Shown in pieces: positions 40,485 through 48,803 of a DNA stretch of 64,000 nucleotides. A program made the translations under genes and the position numbers. Source of the stretch: Pseudokordiimonas caeni (GTDB taxonomy: Bacteria > Pseudomonadota > Alphaproteobacteria > Sphingomonadales > Kordiimonadaceae); the NCBI RefSeq assembly GCF_026719705.1, contig NZ_JAPPRR010000004.1:248001-312000 (forward strand), given 5' to 3'. Positions within the stretch are counted from its first letter, which is position 1; every line of letters starts with the position of its first letter. Under the pieces are notes generated by a model. The model was not told the origin of the DNA and ran no database searches. It saw only the letters and a list, made by a program, of their open reading frames with translations.

Positions 40485-40689
40485 GGAGAGAAGGTCCTCG
40501 CGGAAGATTGATGCTTGGCCGGAGTGTAGCCTGAAAGGCGGGCACGTCAAAGGCAACTCGCGCTGGCCACAGCACCAGACACTGCGGCAATGGCGCGCAG
40601 CTTGGCCGCTTATTCTTGCAACGCGCGGGCGGCAGCCTTATTGTCCAGCCCGAAGCCAACCATCCAGTACCGCTTACAAGAGGCCCAAT

Positions 40690-41718
40690 ATGCCCGCCAA
40701 CCTTGCGCCCGTTCAGAGTGCCGAAAAAGTCAAAGCCGCCGCTGCCGCGATCGATGCGCTGCAAGCCCTGGTGGCTGATGACATGCGCGAGGTGAACAAG
40801 ACAATCATCGACCGCATGCAAAGCCCGGTCGTGCTGATCCCGCAACTGGCCGGCCACCTGATCGCCTCGGGCGGCAAGCGCCTGCGTCCGCTCCTGACCC
40901 TCGCGTCGGGCCAGCTGATCGGCTACGAAGGCCGCCGCCATATCAAGCTCGCTGCCTGTGTGGAATTCATCCACACCGCGACCCTGCTGCACGATGACGT
41001 AGTTGACGAATCGAAACTGCGCCGGGGCCAGGAAACCGCGAACGAAATCTGGGGCAACCAGGCAAGTGTGCTTGTGGGCGACTTCCTTTTTTCCCGCGCG
41101 TTCGAACTGATGGTGGAAGACGGCAATCTCCGTGTCCTCGCCATCCTTTCCCGCGCCTCCTCGATCATCGCCGAGGGCGAGGTGCTGCAGCTGACGACCG
41201 CGAATGACCTGTCGACCAGCGAAGACACCTACCTGGAAGTGATTGCAGCCAAGACCGCGGCCCTTTTTGCTGCCGCCTGCGAAGTAACCGGTGTGGTTTC
41301 CGAGCAGGGCGAGAAGGTTGAAGAGGCCCTCGCCGCTTATGGCCGCTATCTCGGCATCGCTTTCCAGATCGTTGATGACGCGCTTGATTATTCCGCCAAG
41401 CAGGCAACGCTCGGCAAAACCGTGGGCGACGATTTCCGAGAGGGCAAGGTGACGCTGCCCGTGCTGCTCGCATGGCGGCGCGGCACCGATGACGAGCGCA
41501 CCTTCTGGCGCCGCACGATGGAAGACCTTGACCAGCAGCCGGGCGACCTTGAGCGCGCCATTCACCTGATGGGCCAGCACAATGCGCTCGCCGACACGCT
41601 GGAACGCGCCCGCCACTATGGCGCCATGGCCAAGGATGCGCTGGCCATCTTCCCCGCGTCCGACGCCAAACAGATCCTGATGGGCGTCGTCGATTTCTGC
41701 ATCGAACGGGGCTATTGA
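40690..41718 (+). CDS. ispB: Long-chain trans-polyprenyl diphosphate synthase
   Basis: Elongates farnesyl diphosphate with isopentenyl units to make the ubiquinone side chain. The 342-residue protein has the first aspartate-rich motif LLHDDVVDESKLRRG and second motif QIVDDALDYSA, plus GGKRLRPLLTLASGQ near the N-terminus. Family and position next to tRNA-Pro match alphaproteobacterial octaprenyl or decaprenyl synthases; the chain length (Q8 or Q10) is inferred, Q10 being most likely in this class. ubiD at the end of the window belongs to the same pathway. Confidence 0.92.
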   Translation: MPANLAPVQSAEKVKAAAAAIDALQALVADDMREVNKTIIDRMQSPVVLIPQLAGHLIASGGKRLRPLLTLASGQLIGYEGRRHIKLAACVEFIHTATLLHDDVVDESKLRRGQETANEIWGNQASVLVGDFLFSRAFELMVEDGNLRVLAILSRASSIIAEGEVLQLTTANDLSTSEDTYLEVIAAKTAALFAAACEVTGVVSEQGEKVEEALAAYGRYLGIAFQIVDDALDYSAKQATLGKTVGDDFREGKVTLPVLLAWRRGTDDERTFWRRTMEDLDQQPGDLERAIHLMGQHNALADTLERARHYGAMAKDALAIFPASDAKQILMGVVDFCIERGY

Positions 41719-41748
41719 GAAAAGCAATGCACGGGGTGAAAAAGCCCC

Positions 41749-41777
41749 TTGCGCACCCCCGCCCCGGACGTTATACA
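41749..41777 (+). promoter_or_regulatory. Promoter of tRNA-Pro
   Basis: TTGCGC (41749-41754) and TATACA (41772-41777) are separated by 17 bases, a good sigma-70 match 47 bases before the tRNA 5' end. Confidence 0.6.
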
Positions 41778-41823
41778 GACGCCCGCGCTAACACGCACCC
41801 TCGTCCCAGTTCGACTATACCAT

Positions 41824-41900
41824 CGGGGAATAGCTCAGCCTGGTAGAGCACTGTGTTCGGGACGCAGGGGCCGGAGGTTCGAATCCTCTTTCCCCGACCA
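41824..41900 (+). tRNA. tRNA-Pro (anticodon CGG)
   Basis: A 77-base tRNA with complete cloverleaf: acceptor CGGGGAA/TTCCCCG, D stem GCTC/GAGC, anticodon stem CTGTG/CGCAG around the loop TTCGGGA (anticodon CGG), T arm GGAGG TTCGAAT CCTCT, discriminator A and encoded CCA. It decodes CCG. It lies between ispB and an Lrp regulator and is followed by a terminator. Confidence 0.96.
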
Positions 41901-41906
41901 ATATGG

Positions 41907-41945
41907 AAGCCGCTCCTTCACCGAAGGGGCGGCTTTCGTGCTTTT
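41907..41945 (+). terminator. Terminator of tRNA-Pro
   Basis: AAGCCGCTCCTTC (41907-41919) pairs with GAAGGGGCGGCTT (41923-41935) around a three-base loop with one G-T wobble, followed by TTCGTGCTTTT. It lies just before the 3' end of the convergent Lrp gene. Confidence 0.8.
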
Positions 41946-41952
41946 GGGGGCC

Positions 41953-42423
41953 TCAATCCGTGCCCGGATCGACCACGGTTTCCATCACCGCGAAGGTGGA
42001 GGTGTGGGAAACGTGCGGCAGCGACGAGATTTTCTCGCCAAGCACGGTGCGGTATTCGGTCATGTCCTTGGTGCGCACCTTCAGAAGATAATCGAAGCTC
42101 GCCGCCATCATGTGGCACTGGGTAACCTCAGGGATCTTGCGGACGGCATCGTTGAAGGCATTCAGCGCTTCGGACCGCGTGTCCGACACGGTCACCTGCA
42201 CATAGGCGATATGGCCGGCCGCGAGCTTGGTGTGGTTGATCAGTGCCGTATAGCCGAGGATATAGCCGTCCCGCTCCAGCCGCTTCAGGCGGTTCAGGCA
42301 CGGGGTTTTCGATATCCCCACCTTTTCAGCAAGCTCGGTTACCGTGATCCGCGCATTCTGGCGCATCTGGCGGATGATATTCTGGTCGATCTTGTCAAGT
42401 TGCACTATATTGCCCGCTTTCAT
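41953..42423 (-). CDS. putR: Lrp/AsnC-family regulator, probable proline utilisation regulator
   Basis: A 156-residue Lrp/AsnC regulator: N-terminal helix-turn-helix (about 1-55, [20 protein letters not shown] and [21 protein letters not shown]) and a C-terminal RAM ligand-binding domain ([15 protein letters not shown] onward, with [21 protein letters not shown]). It is divergent from putA with a 131-base shared region, matching the PutR-putA pairs of alphaproteobacteria, in which proline induces putA. The symbol rests on context rather than sequence identity. Confidence 0.8.
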   Translation of the reverse strand: MKAGNIVQLDKIDQNIIRQMRQNARITVTELAEKVGISKTPCLNRLKRLERDGYILGYTALINHTKLAAGHIAYVQVTVSDTRSEALNAFNDAVRKIPEVTQCHMMAASFDYLLKVRTKDMTEYRTVLGEKISSLPHVSHTSTFAVMETVVDPGTD

Positions 42424-42456
42424 GGATCAAAATATACGCCATCATAATCAACAATG

Positions 42457-42472
42457 GTCCATTCGTCCATTT
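42457..42472. repeat. Tandem 8-bp repeat in the putR-putA intergenic region
   Basis: GTCCATTC then GTCCATTT lie back to back midway between the divergent starts; ATGG/CCAT ends add weak dyad symmetry. It could be part of an Lrp-type binding site. Confidence 0.4.
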
Positions 42473-42554
42473 TTTGGCGCACTATGGCACAAACGCACTT
42501 AAATGTTTCTGGTATGATATCGGCCTGATTTCCCCGCCGACCGGAGACACCGCC

Positions 42555-45500
42555 ATGGCCGACAACAACAAGAAACCAAGCCTTTCCGACCGCCGCGCCG
42601 CCATCCGCGCCCATTATCTGGCACCCGAGGCCGAAATGGTGACGACGCTGCGCTCGATTGCCGATTTCACGCCCGAGATGCGCGGCCGCATCGCAGCAGC
42701 GGGCGCCGAGCTTGTCTCGCAGGTGCGCGGCACCACCACGCCGGGCCTGATGGAAGCGTTTCTGGCGGAATATGGCCTTTCAACCCGCGAGGGCGTGGCG
42801 CTGATGTGCCTGTCGGAAGCCCTGCTCCGCGTGCCGGACAGCACCACGATTGACGAGCTGATCGAGGACAAGATCGCCGGTGGCGCGTGGGACGACCATC
42901 TGGGCCAGTCGATTTCCGGCATCGTCAACCTGTCGAGCTACGGCCTCAAGATCACCGCAGGGCTTTTCGAGGAAGGCACCAGCGACCTGACCGACACGCT
43001 GCGCGGCCTTGCCCGCCGCCTCGGTGCGCCTGCCGTGCGCTCGGTCGTGAAGCTCATCATGAAGGAACTCGGCCGCCAGTTCGTGCTTGGCGAGACCATC
43101 GAAAAGGCCACGACCCGCGCCCGCACGCGCGAGGCCGAAGGCTTCCGCTACAGCTATGACATGCTGGGCGAAGCCGCAAAAACCGCTGCCGACGCCGAAA
43201 CCTTCTTCAAGGATTATATGAAGGCGATCCGGCACCTGACGCCGATCTGCAAGGGTGACCATGCCTCCAACCCCGGCATCTCGATCAAGCTTTCGGCGCT
43301 GCATCCGCGGTACGAATGGGCGCACCGCGAGCGCGTGATGGCGGAACTGGCGCCGAAGGTGCTCGATCTCGCCATTGCCGCCAAGGCCGCCAACATGGGC
43401 CTCAATATCGATGCAGAGGAGGCCGACCGGCTCGATCTCTCGCTTGATATCATTGAGCATGTTCTGGCGAGCCCTGCCCTTGCCGGGTGGGACGGTTTCG
43501 GCATCGTTGTGCAGGCTTACGGCAAGCGCGCCATGTTCGTGCTTGATCATCTCTATGACCTTGCCACGTCGCTCGACCGCAAGATCATGGTGCGGCTGGT
43601 GAAGGGCGCCTATTGGGACGCCGAAATCAAGCGCGCACAGGTGCTGGGTCTCACCGGTTACCCGGTCTATACAAGGAAGCCGCATTCGGACATTTCCTAT
43701 GCCGCTGGTGTGCGCAAACTCAGGGGCATGCTGGACCGCATCTACCCCCAGTTCGCCACCCATAATGCCCACACGGTCGCTACCGTGCTCGAGCTGTTCG
43801 ACGGTGTCGATACCGGCAAATACGAGTTTCAACGCCTGCACGGCATGGGCCAGTCGATTTATGACGTGATGCGCCGCGACCGGGGCATCAACTGCCGCAT
43901 CTATGCGCCCGTCGGCGTGCACCGCGACCTTCTGGCCTATCTCGTCCGCCGCCTTCTTGAGAACGGCGCGAACTCAAGCTTCGTGAACCAGCTTTATGAC
44001 GACAAGGTCTCGCCCGAAAAGGTAGCGAGCGACCCGTTCGAAATGGCAGCCATCGCCCCCAAGGAAAGCCTGCCGCTGCCGCCCGCGCTGTTCGGTGAAG
44101 GTCGGGTCAATGCCAAAGGTTTCGACCTCAACGATCCGACCACGCTGGATGCGGTGGAAGCAGCCCGCGGCGCCTTCCGCACCCATCACTGGCAGGCCGG
44201 CCCGCTGGTCGCCGACATGGCCGGGGTGAAACGCCCGAGCCATCATGTGATCAACCCCGCGGACCCGAAGGATGTTGTCGGCACGGTGACCGATGCGGTC
44301 GCCGCCGATATCGATGCAGCCTTCAAAGCCGCCGAAGCCGCCCGCCCCGGCTGGGCCGCCCGCAAGGGGGAGGAGCGCGCCGCGCTTCTTGCACGAGCCG
44401 CCGACCTGATGGAAGCCCGCTCTGGCGAGATTTTTGCCCTTCTCGCGCGCGAGGCCGGCAAGATCATGCCGGACGCGGTGGCCGAGCTTCGGGAAGCGGT
44501 CGATTTCCTGCGCTATTATGCGAAGGAAGGCCGCCACCATCCGACTTACCGCAAGCCGCGCGGCACCTTTGTCTGCATTTCGCCCTGGAACTTCCCGCTC
44601 GCTATCTTCACGGGCCAGGTTGCAGCCGCCCTTGTCACCGGCAACACGGTGATCGCCAAGCCGGCCGAGCAGACCCCGCTCATCGCCTTCCTTGCGGTTT
44701 CGCTGCTGCATGAAGCCGGCGTGCCGCTTGCCGTGCTGCAACTGCTGCCGGGCGACGGGCCGACCGTCGGCGCACCGCTCACCGCACATGCCGGTGTCGG
44801 CGGGGTCTGCTTCACGGGCTCGACTGATACCGCCCGCGCCATCAACCGCGCCATTGCCGGCACGAAAGACGGCACCGTGCCGCTGATTGCCGAAACAGGC
44901 GGGCTGAACGCCATGATCGTGGATTCGACCGCCCTGCCCGAACAGGCGGTGCGCGATATCCTTGCCTCCGCGTTCCAGAGTGCGGGCCAGCGCTGCTCGG
45001 CGCTGCGCATCCTTTACCTGCAGGAAGATATCAAGGACCGCTTCCTGACCATGCTTTATGGTGCGATGGACGAACTCTCGATCGGCGCGCCTTGGCACCA
45101 TATCACCGATGTGGGTCCTGTGATCGATGCCGAAGCCTATGACGGCATCATGAGCTATATCCGCGAGCAGGCGGCAGCGCGCCGCGTCGTCCGTTCGCTC
45201 GATGTGCCGGACGCCGGCTTCTTTGTGCCGCCAACCGTGGTGAAGGTGAGCGGCATCGAAGATATGCCGCGCGAGATTTTCGGGCCCGTCCTTCATATCG
45301 CCACCTTCAAGGCCGAAGAGCTGATGGATGTGGTGGAAGCGATCAATGCCAAAGGCTTCGGTCTCACCATGGGCCTGCATTCGCGGATCGATGACCGCGT
45401 GGCCGCGGTGAAGGCCGCAGCCCACGTCGGCAACCTCTATATCAACCGCAACCAGATCGGCGCCGTTGTCGGCTCGCAACCCTTCGGCGGCGAGGGCCTT

Positions 45501-46217
45501 TCCGGCACCGGCCCCAAGGCAGGCGGGCCGAACTATCTGTTCGCCTTCACCACCGACAAGCCTGCCTTGCCTTTTGTCATCCCCACCGCAGACACGCTGC
45601 CGCAGGGTGAGCTTCTGAAGGCGATGGAAGCCCTGTCGCGCCGCCGCAGCCCACGCAGGCCCGATCCCAAGGCGCTGCTTGCCGCCTTTGCCTCGGCCTT
45701 CCCGGATCACGCCGACGAGTTGGCGTCCGTGGTTTCAGACCTTTCCGAAATCTTCCCCGAAAGCGTCAGCCTGCCCGGGCCTGCCGGAGAGGACAATATC
45801 CTCACCTACCATGCCCGCGGCCCCATCGTGGCGCTTGGCCCCGATGCCCGTTCGCTCATACTGCAAGCCTTCCAGGCAATGTGGTTCGGCAACCCGCTCC
45901 TGGCGGTCGCAAGCGACTTGCCCACGGCCACCGGGCTGATGTCACTGGTGCTCGATTTCGCGGTCGAGGTGCGTCACGGCAAGACGGACGCCGCGAGCGT
46001 GGCGAAACTTCCCGGCATCGCTGCCGTCGCCTACGCGCGGGCGGATGATCAGTCGGCAGCGCTCCGCCTGGCCCTCGCCGACCGCAATGGCGCGCTCGTG
46101 CAGCTGATCGACATGCCCTTCATGCCCAACCGTTATGTGCACGAACGGCACCATTGCACTGACACCACGGCATCGGGTGGCAACGTCACGCTGATTGCCG
46201 CCGGCAGCAACCTCTGA
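42555..46217 (+). CDS. putA: Bifunctional proline dehydrogenase/P5C dehydrogenase PutA (type B)
   Basis: Oxidises proline to P5C with FAD, then P5C to glutamate with NAD+, channelling the intermediate. The 1220-residue protein has no N-terminal ribbon-helix-helix, so regulation is presumably by the divergent Lrp protein. The PRODH barrel spans about 80-500 (ISIKLSALHPRYEWA, VRLVKGAYWDAEIKRAQ, FQRLHGMG). The P5C dehydrogenase (about 530-1040) has PWNFPLAIFTGQVAAAL, the Glu in IAETGGLNAMIV and catalytic Cys in SAGQRCSALRI. A C-terminal ALDH-like domain ends ERHHCTDTTASGGNVTLIA, the flap typical of long PutA. The ATG at 42555 is used since the upstream open frame covers the promoter. Confidence 0.95.
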   Translation: MADNNKKPSLSDRRAAIRAHYLAPEAEMVTTLRSIADFTPEMRGRIAAAGAELVSQVRGTTTPGLMEAFLAEYGLSTREGVALMCLSEALLRVPDSTTIDELIEDKIAGGAWDDHLGQSISGIVNLSSYGLKITAGLFEEGTSDLTDTLRGLARRLGAPAVRSVVKLIMKELGRQFVLGETIEKATTRARTREAEGFRYSYDMLGEAAKTAADAETFFKDYMKAIRHLTPICKGDHASNPGISIKLSALHPRYEWAHRERVMAELAPKVLDLAIAAKAANMGLNIDAEEADRLDLSLDIIEHVLASPALAGWDGFGIVVQAYGKRAMFVLDHLYDLATSLDRKIMVRLVKGAYWDAEIKRAQVLGLTGYPVYTRKPHSDISYAAGVRKLRGMLDRIYPQFATHNAHTVATVLELFDGVDTGKYEFQRLHGMGQSIYDVMRRDRGINCRIYAPVGVHRDLLAYLVRRLLENGANSSFVNQLYDDKVSPEKVASDPFEMAAIAPKESLPLPPALFGEGRVNAKGFDLNDPTTLDAVEAARGAFRTHHWQAGPLVADMAGVKRPSHHVINPADPKDVVGTVTDAVAADIDAAFKAAEAARPGWAARKGEERAALLARAADLMEARSGEIFALLAREAGKIMPDAVAELREAVDFLRYYAKEGRHHPTYRKPRGTFVCISPWNFPLAIFTGQVAAALVTGNTVIAKPAEQTPLIAFLAVSLLHEAGVPLAVLQLLPGDGPTVGAPLTAHAGVGGVCFTGSTDTARAINRAIAGTKDGTVPLIAETGGLNAMIVDSTALPEQAVRDILASAFQSAGQRCSALRILYLQEDIKDRFLTMLYGAMDELSIGAPWHHITDVGPVIDAEAYDGIMSYIREQAAARRVVRSLDVPDAGFFVPPTVVKVSGIEDMPREIFGPVLHIATFKAEELMDVVEAINAKGFGLTMGLHSRIDDRVAAVKAAAHVGNLYINRNQIGAVVGSQPFGGEGLSGTGPKAGGPNYLFAFTTDKPALPFVIPTADTLPQGELLKAMEALSRRRSPRRPDPKALLAAFASAFPDHADELASVVSDLSEIFPESVSLPGPAGEDNILTYHARGPIVALGPDARSLILQAFQAMWFGNPLLAVASDLPTATGLMSLVLDFAVEVRHGKTDAASVAKLPGIAAVAYARADDQSAALRLALADRNGALVQLIDMPFMPNRYVHERHHCTDTTASGGNVTLIAAGSNL

Positions 46218-46288
46218 GCAGCCAAAACACCGGAGTCGCGACCCCGCAAAGCAGCCCGGGCGGCATAAACCATAGTTTGCCGCCCGTA

Positions 46289-46307
46289 GTGTCCCATATT
46301 CGGACAC
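46289..46307. promoter_or_regulatory. Interrupted palindrome GTGTCC-N7-GGACAC
   Basis: GTGTCC and GGACAC are perfect 6-bp arms separated by seven bases. The half-site is shared with the palindrome at 13501-13517, though spacing differs (1 versus 7 bases between the six or eight base arms). Confidence 0.4.
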
Positions 46308-46407
46308 ACCCCCTGCCATCAGTTTCAATATTTTGTAGAAAAGCTACCCCTGAAACACTACGGGTATGGGAATACACTAGTGCAATCTATGCGATAACAG
46401 GTCAAAA

Positions 46408-46437
46408 TTGACAAAAATTTACTAATTGTTTACTAAT
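46408..46437 (+). promoter_or_regulatory. Promoter-like region with 11-bp direct repeat (CtrA-like)
   Basis: TTGACA (46408-46413) is followed by two copies of TTTACTAAT (46418-46426, 46429-46437) with an 11-base period. The pattern TTTAC-N6-TTTAC resembles a CtrA box with one mismatch per half. It lies about 100 bases before the PEP-CTERM start. Confidence 0.45.
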
Positions 46438-46536
46438 ATATCCCTTCTCAGTTCCAAGTTCTGTTTTCCGAGTTCCGATTGAATGTCAACCGGGGCGCTG
46501 GCCCGCGCGCTTAGCCCCGACATCAGGAGCGGAAAG

Positions 46537-47346
46537 ATGAAACTCCGTTTGAAGACTCTGCTCGGATCAAGCGCGCTGGCGCTTGGCCTTGCCCTTATCC
46601 CTTCAGGTGCAGTCTATGCCGACACCTGCACCGGTAACTGCGGCACTTTGGGCGCCAATGGCGTCGTCACCACACCGCCGGTCGGCGGTGACTATACCTA
46701 TGTTTCCTCCTCGGGCGGCATCGGCGGCGTCGGTCAGATCGACGGTGTCGGCGGTACCGATGGCTCACTGTATGAGACTTCGAGCTTCACGGCCAATGAA
46801 GGGTCGGTTCTGGAATTCTATTTCAACTTTGTCACCTCGGATGGTGCCGGTTATGCAGATTATGCATGGGCAGCCCTCAATGACGGCGTTGATGACCTGA
46901 TCCTTTTCACCGCCCGCACCACCACATCAGGCGACACGGTACCGGGCTTCAGCTTGCCGGGCCTTGCACCGGGTGTGGTCCTTGACCCGACATCGACCCC
47001 GATCATCGGGGGCGGCCCTGTCTGGTCACCGCTCGGCGGCTATTCCGGTTCATGCTACAATGCCGGCTGCGGCTACACTGGCTGGGTCAAGTCGACCTAC
47101 ACATTCGACACTGGTGGCATGTACACCCTGAAATTCGGGGTCACCGACTGGTCAGACGGGATTTATGACAGCGGCATGGCTTTCGCCGGCGCCCAGATCG
47201 ATGATGAAGGCATCGGCGATATCGGCACCCCGCCGCAAGGTGGCATCCCCGAACCCGCCACATGGCTCATGATGATCATGGGCTTTGGCATGGTTGGTCT
47301 TGTCTCCCGCCGGCGTGGCAGCACGCTGGAAGCCCGGTCCGCCTGA
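46537..47346 (+). CDS. PEP-CTERM sorting-domain protein
   Basis: A 269-residue exported protein: signal peptide (about 1-27, ending YADTC), a Gly/Ser/Thr-rich beta domain of unknown function (about 30-240), and a C-terminal sorting tail (PEPATWLMMIMGFGMVG, then a helix and SRRRGS) typical of alphaproteobacterial PEP-CTERM proteins. Such tails are recognised by an exosortase, and the proteins are usually surface or matrix components. Four cysteines near GSCYNAGCGY may form disulfides. The ATG at 46537 has an AGGAG site. No exosortase is in the window. Confidence 0.82.
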   Translation: MKLRLKTLLGSSALALGLALIPSGAVYADTCTGNCGTLGANGVVTTPPVGGDYTYVSSSGGIGGVGQIDGVGGTDGSLYETSSFTANEGSVLEFYFNFVTSDGAGYADYAWAALNDGVDDLILFTARTTTSGDTVPGFSLPGLAPGVVLDPTSTPIIGGGPVWSPLGGYSGSCYNAGCGYTGWVKSTYTFDTGGMYTLKFGVTDWSDGIYDSGMAFAGAQIDDEGIGDIGTPPQGGIPEPATWLMMIMGFGMVGLVSRRRGSTLEARSA

Positions 47347-47370
47347 GCCGGAAGGGTCCTGACGAGAGAC

Positions 47371-47405
47371 AGAAAGCCGGGGTGCCCGCCCCGGCTTTCT
47401 TTTTG
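47371..47405 (+). terminator. Terminator of the first PEP-CTERM gene
   Basis: AGAAAGCCGGGG and CCCCGGCTTTCT pair perfectly around a six-base loop, followed by a T run. Strong in both directions; it also faces the 3' end of alkB. Confidence 0.85.
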
Positions 47406-47433
47406 CCTGCAAACATGCCCCCTGAAAGGCGGG

Positions 47434-48072
47434 CTAGCGGGCGCGGCGGAAGGTCAGGTTGATGCGCATCTCACCCGTGCGCGCATGGAATCCCGGCGCC
47501 AGCTTCTTCACCCCGTGATAGGCATGCCGCGCCGGGCCGCCGAAGACGAGCACATCACCGTCATAGAGCGGGATTTCGGTCGGTGTGCCGCCGCGCACAT
47601 TGCCATACAGCTGGAATGTGGCCGGGATGCCGAGCGACACGGAGACGATGGGCCAGCTTTTGTCGGCCTCGTCCTGATCGATATGCGGGCTGAGCCGTGT
47701 ACCCGGCACGTAACGATTGATGAGGCAGACATCAGGTTCGAAGGCGTCGAATCCTGCTGCTCCGGCCGCGCACGCGGCGAGGTTTGCCATCACCGCGGGC
47801 ATCGCAGGCCAAGGCTTGCCGGAAAGCGGATCGTTGGGGCTGTAGCGATAGCCCGCGGGCTCCGACACCCAGCCGAGCGCGCCGCAATTGGTCATCGCCA
47901 CCTGCATCTGCCGGCCGCCGGGCGTCGTCATGTGCCGGAAGGGTGCCGCCGCCACCAAAGGGGCAACGGCATCCAGCAGCACGTCGCTGTCGGCAAAGCC
48001 GGCAAGCAATACGACACCCTCCCGGATCACCTCCCGTGCAGGGCGCAGCGCGGCGAAAAGATCAGCCATCAC
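47434..48072 (-). CDS. alkB: DNA oxidative demethylase AlkB
   Basis: Fe(II)/2-oxoglutarate dioxygenase that removes 1-methyladenine and 3-methylcytosine from DNA and RNA. The 212-residue protein has the iron triad His130, Asp132 (SPHIDQDE) and His186 (AYHGV), with 2OG-binding Arg203 and Arg209 in MRINLTFRR. Nucleotide-recognition residues WVSEPAGYRYS are in place. It is third in the ada operon: ada, a second 2OG oxygenase, then alkB five bases later. Confidence 0.95.
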   Translation of the reverse strand: MMADLFAALRPAREVIREGVVLLAGFADSDVLLDAVAPLVAAAPFRHMTTPGGRQMQVAMTNCGALGWVSEPAGYRYSPNDPLSGKPWPAMPAVMANLAACAAGAAGFDAFEPDVCLINRYVPGTRLSPHIDQDEADKSWPIVSVSLGIPATFQLYGNVRGGTPTEIPLYDGDVLVFGGPARHAYHGVKKLAPGFHARTGEMRINLTFRRAR

Positions 48073-48077
48073 GCCTC

Positions 48078-48803
48078 CTAGCGGGCATCATGGAAAATGA
48101 TCCCGAGCGTGGCGCGGTGGCCGGAAACGATATCGCTGACCCCGTGGCGCAGCGTGGCGCGGTGATAGCCCCGGCTGCCGAGGCGCGGGCGTTCATTCAC
48201 CGCAAACACCACGGCCTCGCCCTGTCGCAGGGGGATGACCGACGTGCGCGATTGCATGCGCGGGGTATTTTCCACCAGTACAAACTCGCCGCCCTCGAAA
48301 TCCCGGCCGGGTTCCGACAGCAGCACCGCGACCTGGAAGGGAAAATAAATGTCCCCGTAAAGATCCTGATGCAGCCGGTTATAGTCCCCCGCCTTGTAGC
48401 GCAGCACGAGCGGTGTGGGCCGCACCTGCCCGTTCGCATGGCAGAGCGCAGCATAATCCGCATGGCTTGCGGGATAGGCAGCCTCCACCCCCAGCCGCTC
48501 AGCCCATGTTTCGGCGGCGGGTACAAGCTGTTCGTATAGCCCGGCCCGCAGATCGCCGATCAAATTGGGAAGCGGATAGGAGTAATATTTATATTCCCCC
48601 ATCCCGAAGCCGTGGCGGGCCATATGGATGTGGCTGCGAAAGCCGGCCTCATCGTCGAAGCCCGCCTGCAACCCCTCGCATTCGGCACGCGAAAGAAGGG
48701 GCCCGAGGGTGGCAAAGCCGCGGTCAAGCAGCGCAGTCCGCGCCGCCGTCCAGTCGATACCGTCGATGCGGCTGGACAGCGGGAAATTGGCGGGCGCATT
48801 CAT
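48078..48803 (-). CDS. 2OG-Fe(II) oxygenase in the ada operon, function unassigned
   Basis: A 241-residue jelly-roll dioxygenase with HxD at 145-147 (RLHQDLYG), a distal His220 (LRHGVS) and 2OG-binding Arg230 in HRATLGIIF. It is not an AlkB: AlkB nucleotide-recognition motifs are absent and the N-terminal half is different. It overlaps ada by four bases and precedes alkB by five, so it almost certainly belongs to the adaptive response to alkylation. The family is seen beside ada in other proteobacteria, but its substrate is, to my knowledge, not established. Confidence 0.8.
   Translation of the reverse strand: MNAPANFPLSSRIDGIDWTAARTALLDRGFATLGPLLSRAECEGLQAGFDDEAGFRSHIHMARHGFGMGEYKYYSYPLPNLIGDLRAGLYEQLVPAAETWAERLGVEAAYPASHADYAALCHANGQVRPTPLVLRYKAGDYNRLHQDLYGDIYFPFQVAVLLSEPGRDFEGGEFVLVENTPRMQSRTSVIPLRQGEAVVFAVNERPRLGSRGYHRATLRHGVSDIVSGHRATLGIIFHDAR

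Larger units (their letters stand above)
46218..46536. other. Non-coding stretch upstream of the first PEP-CTERM gene
   Basis: A 319-base intergenic region of lower GC than its surroundings. It contains an interrupted palindrome (46289-46307), a CACTAGTG palindrome (46377-46384), a perfect TTGACA (46408-46413), and a direct repeat TTTAC at 11-bp spacing (46418-46433). No protein-coding signal is seen. All of this probably belongs to regulation of the downstream secreted protein. Confidence 0.6.
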
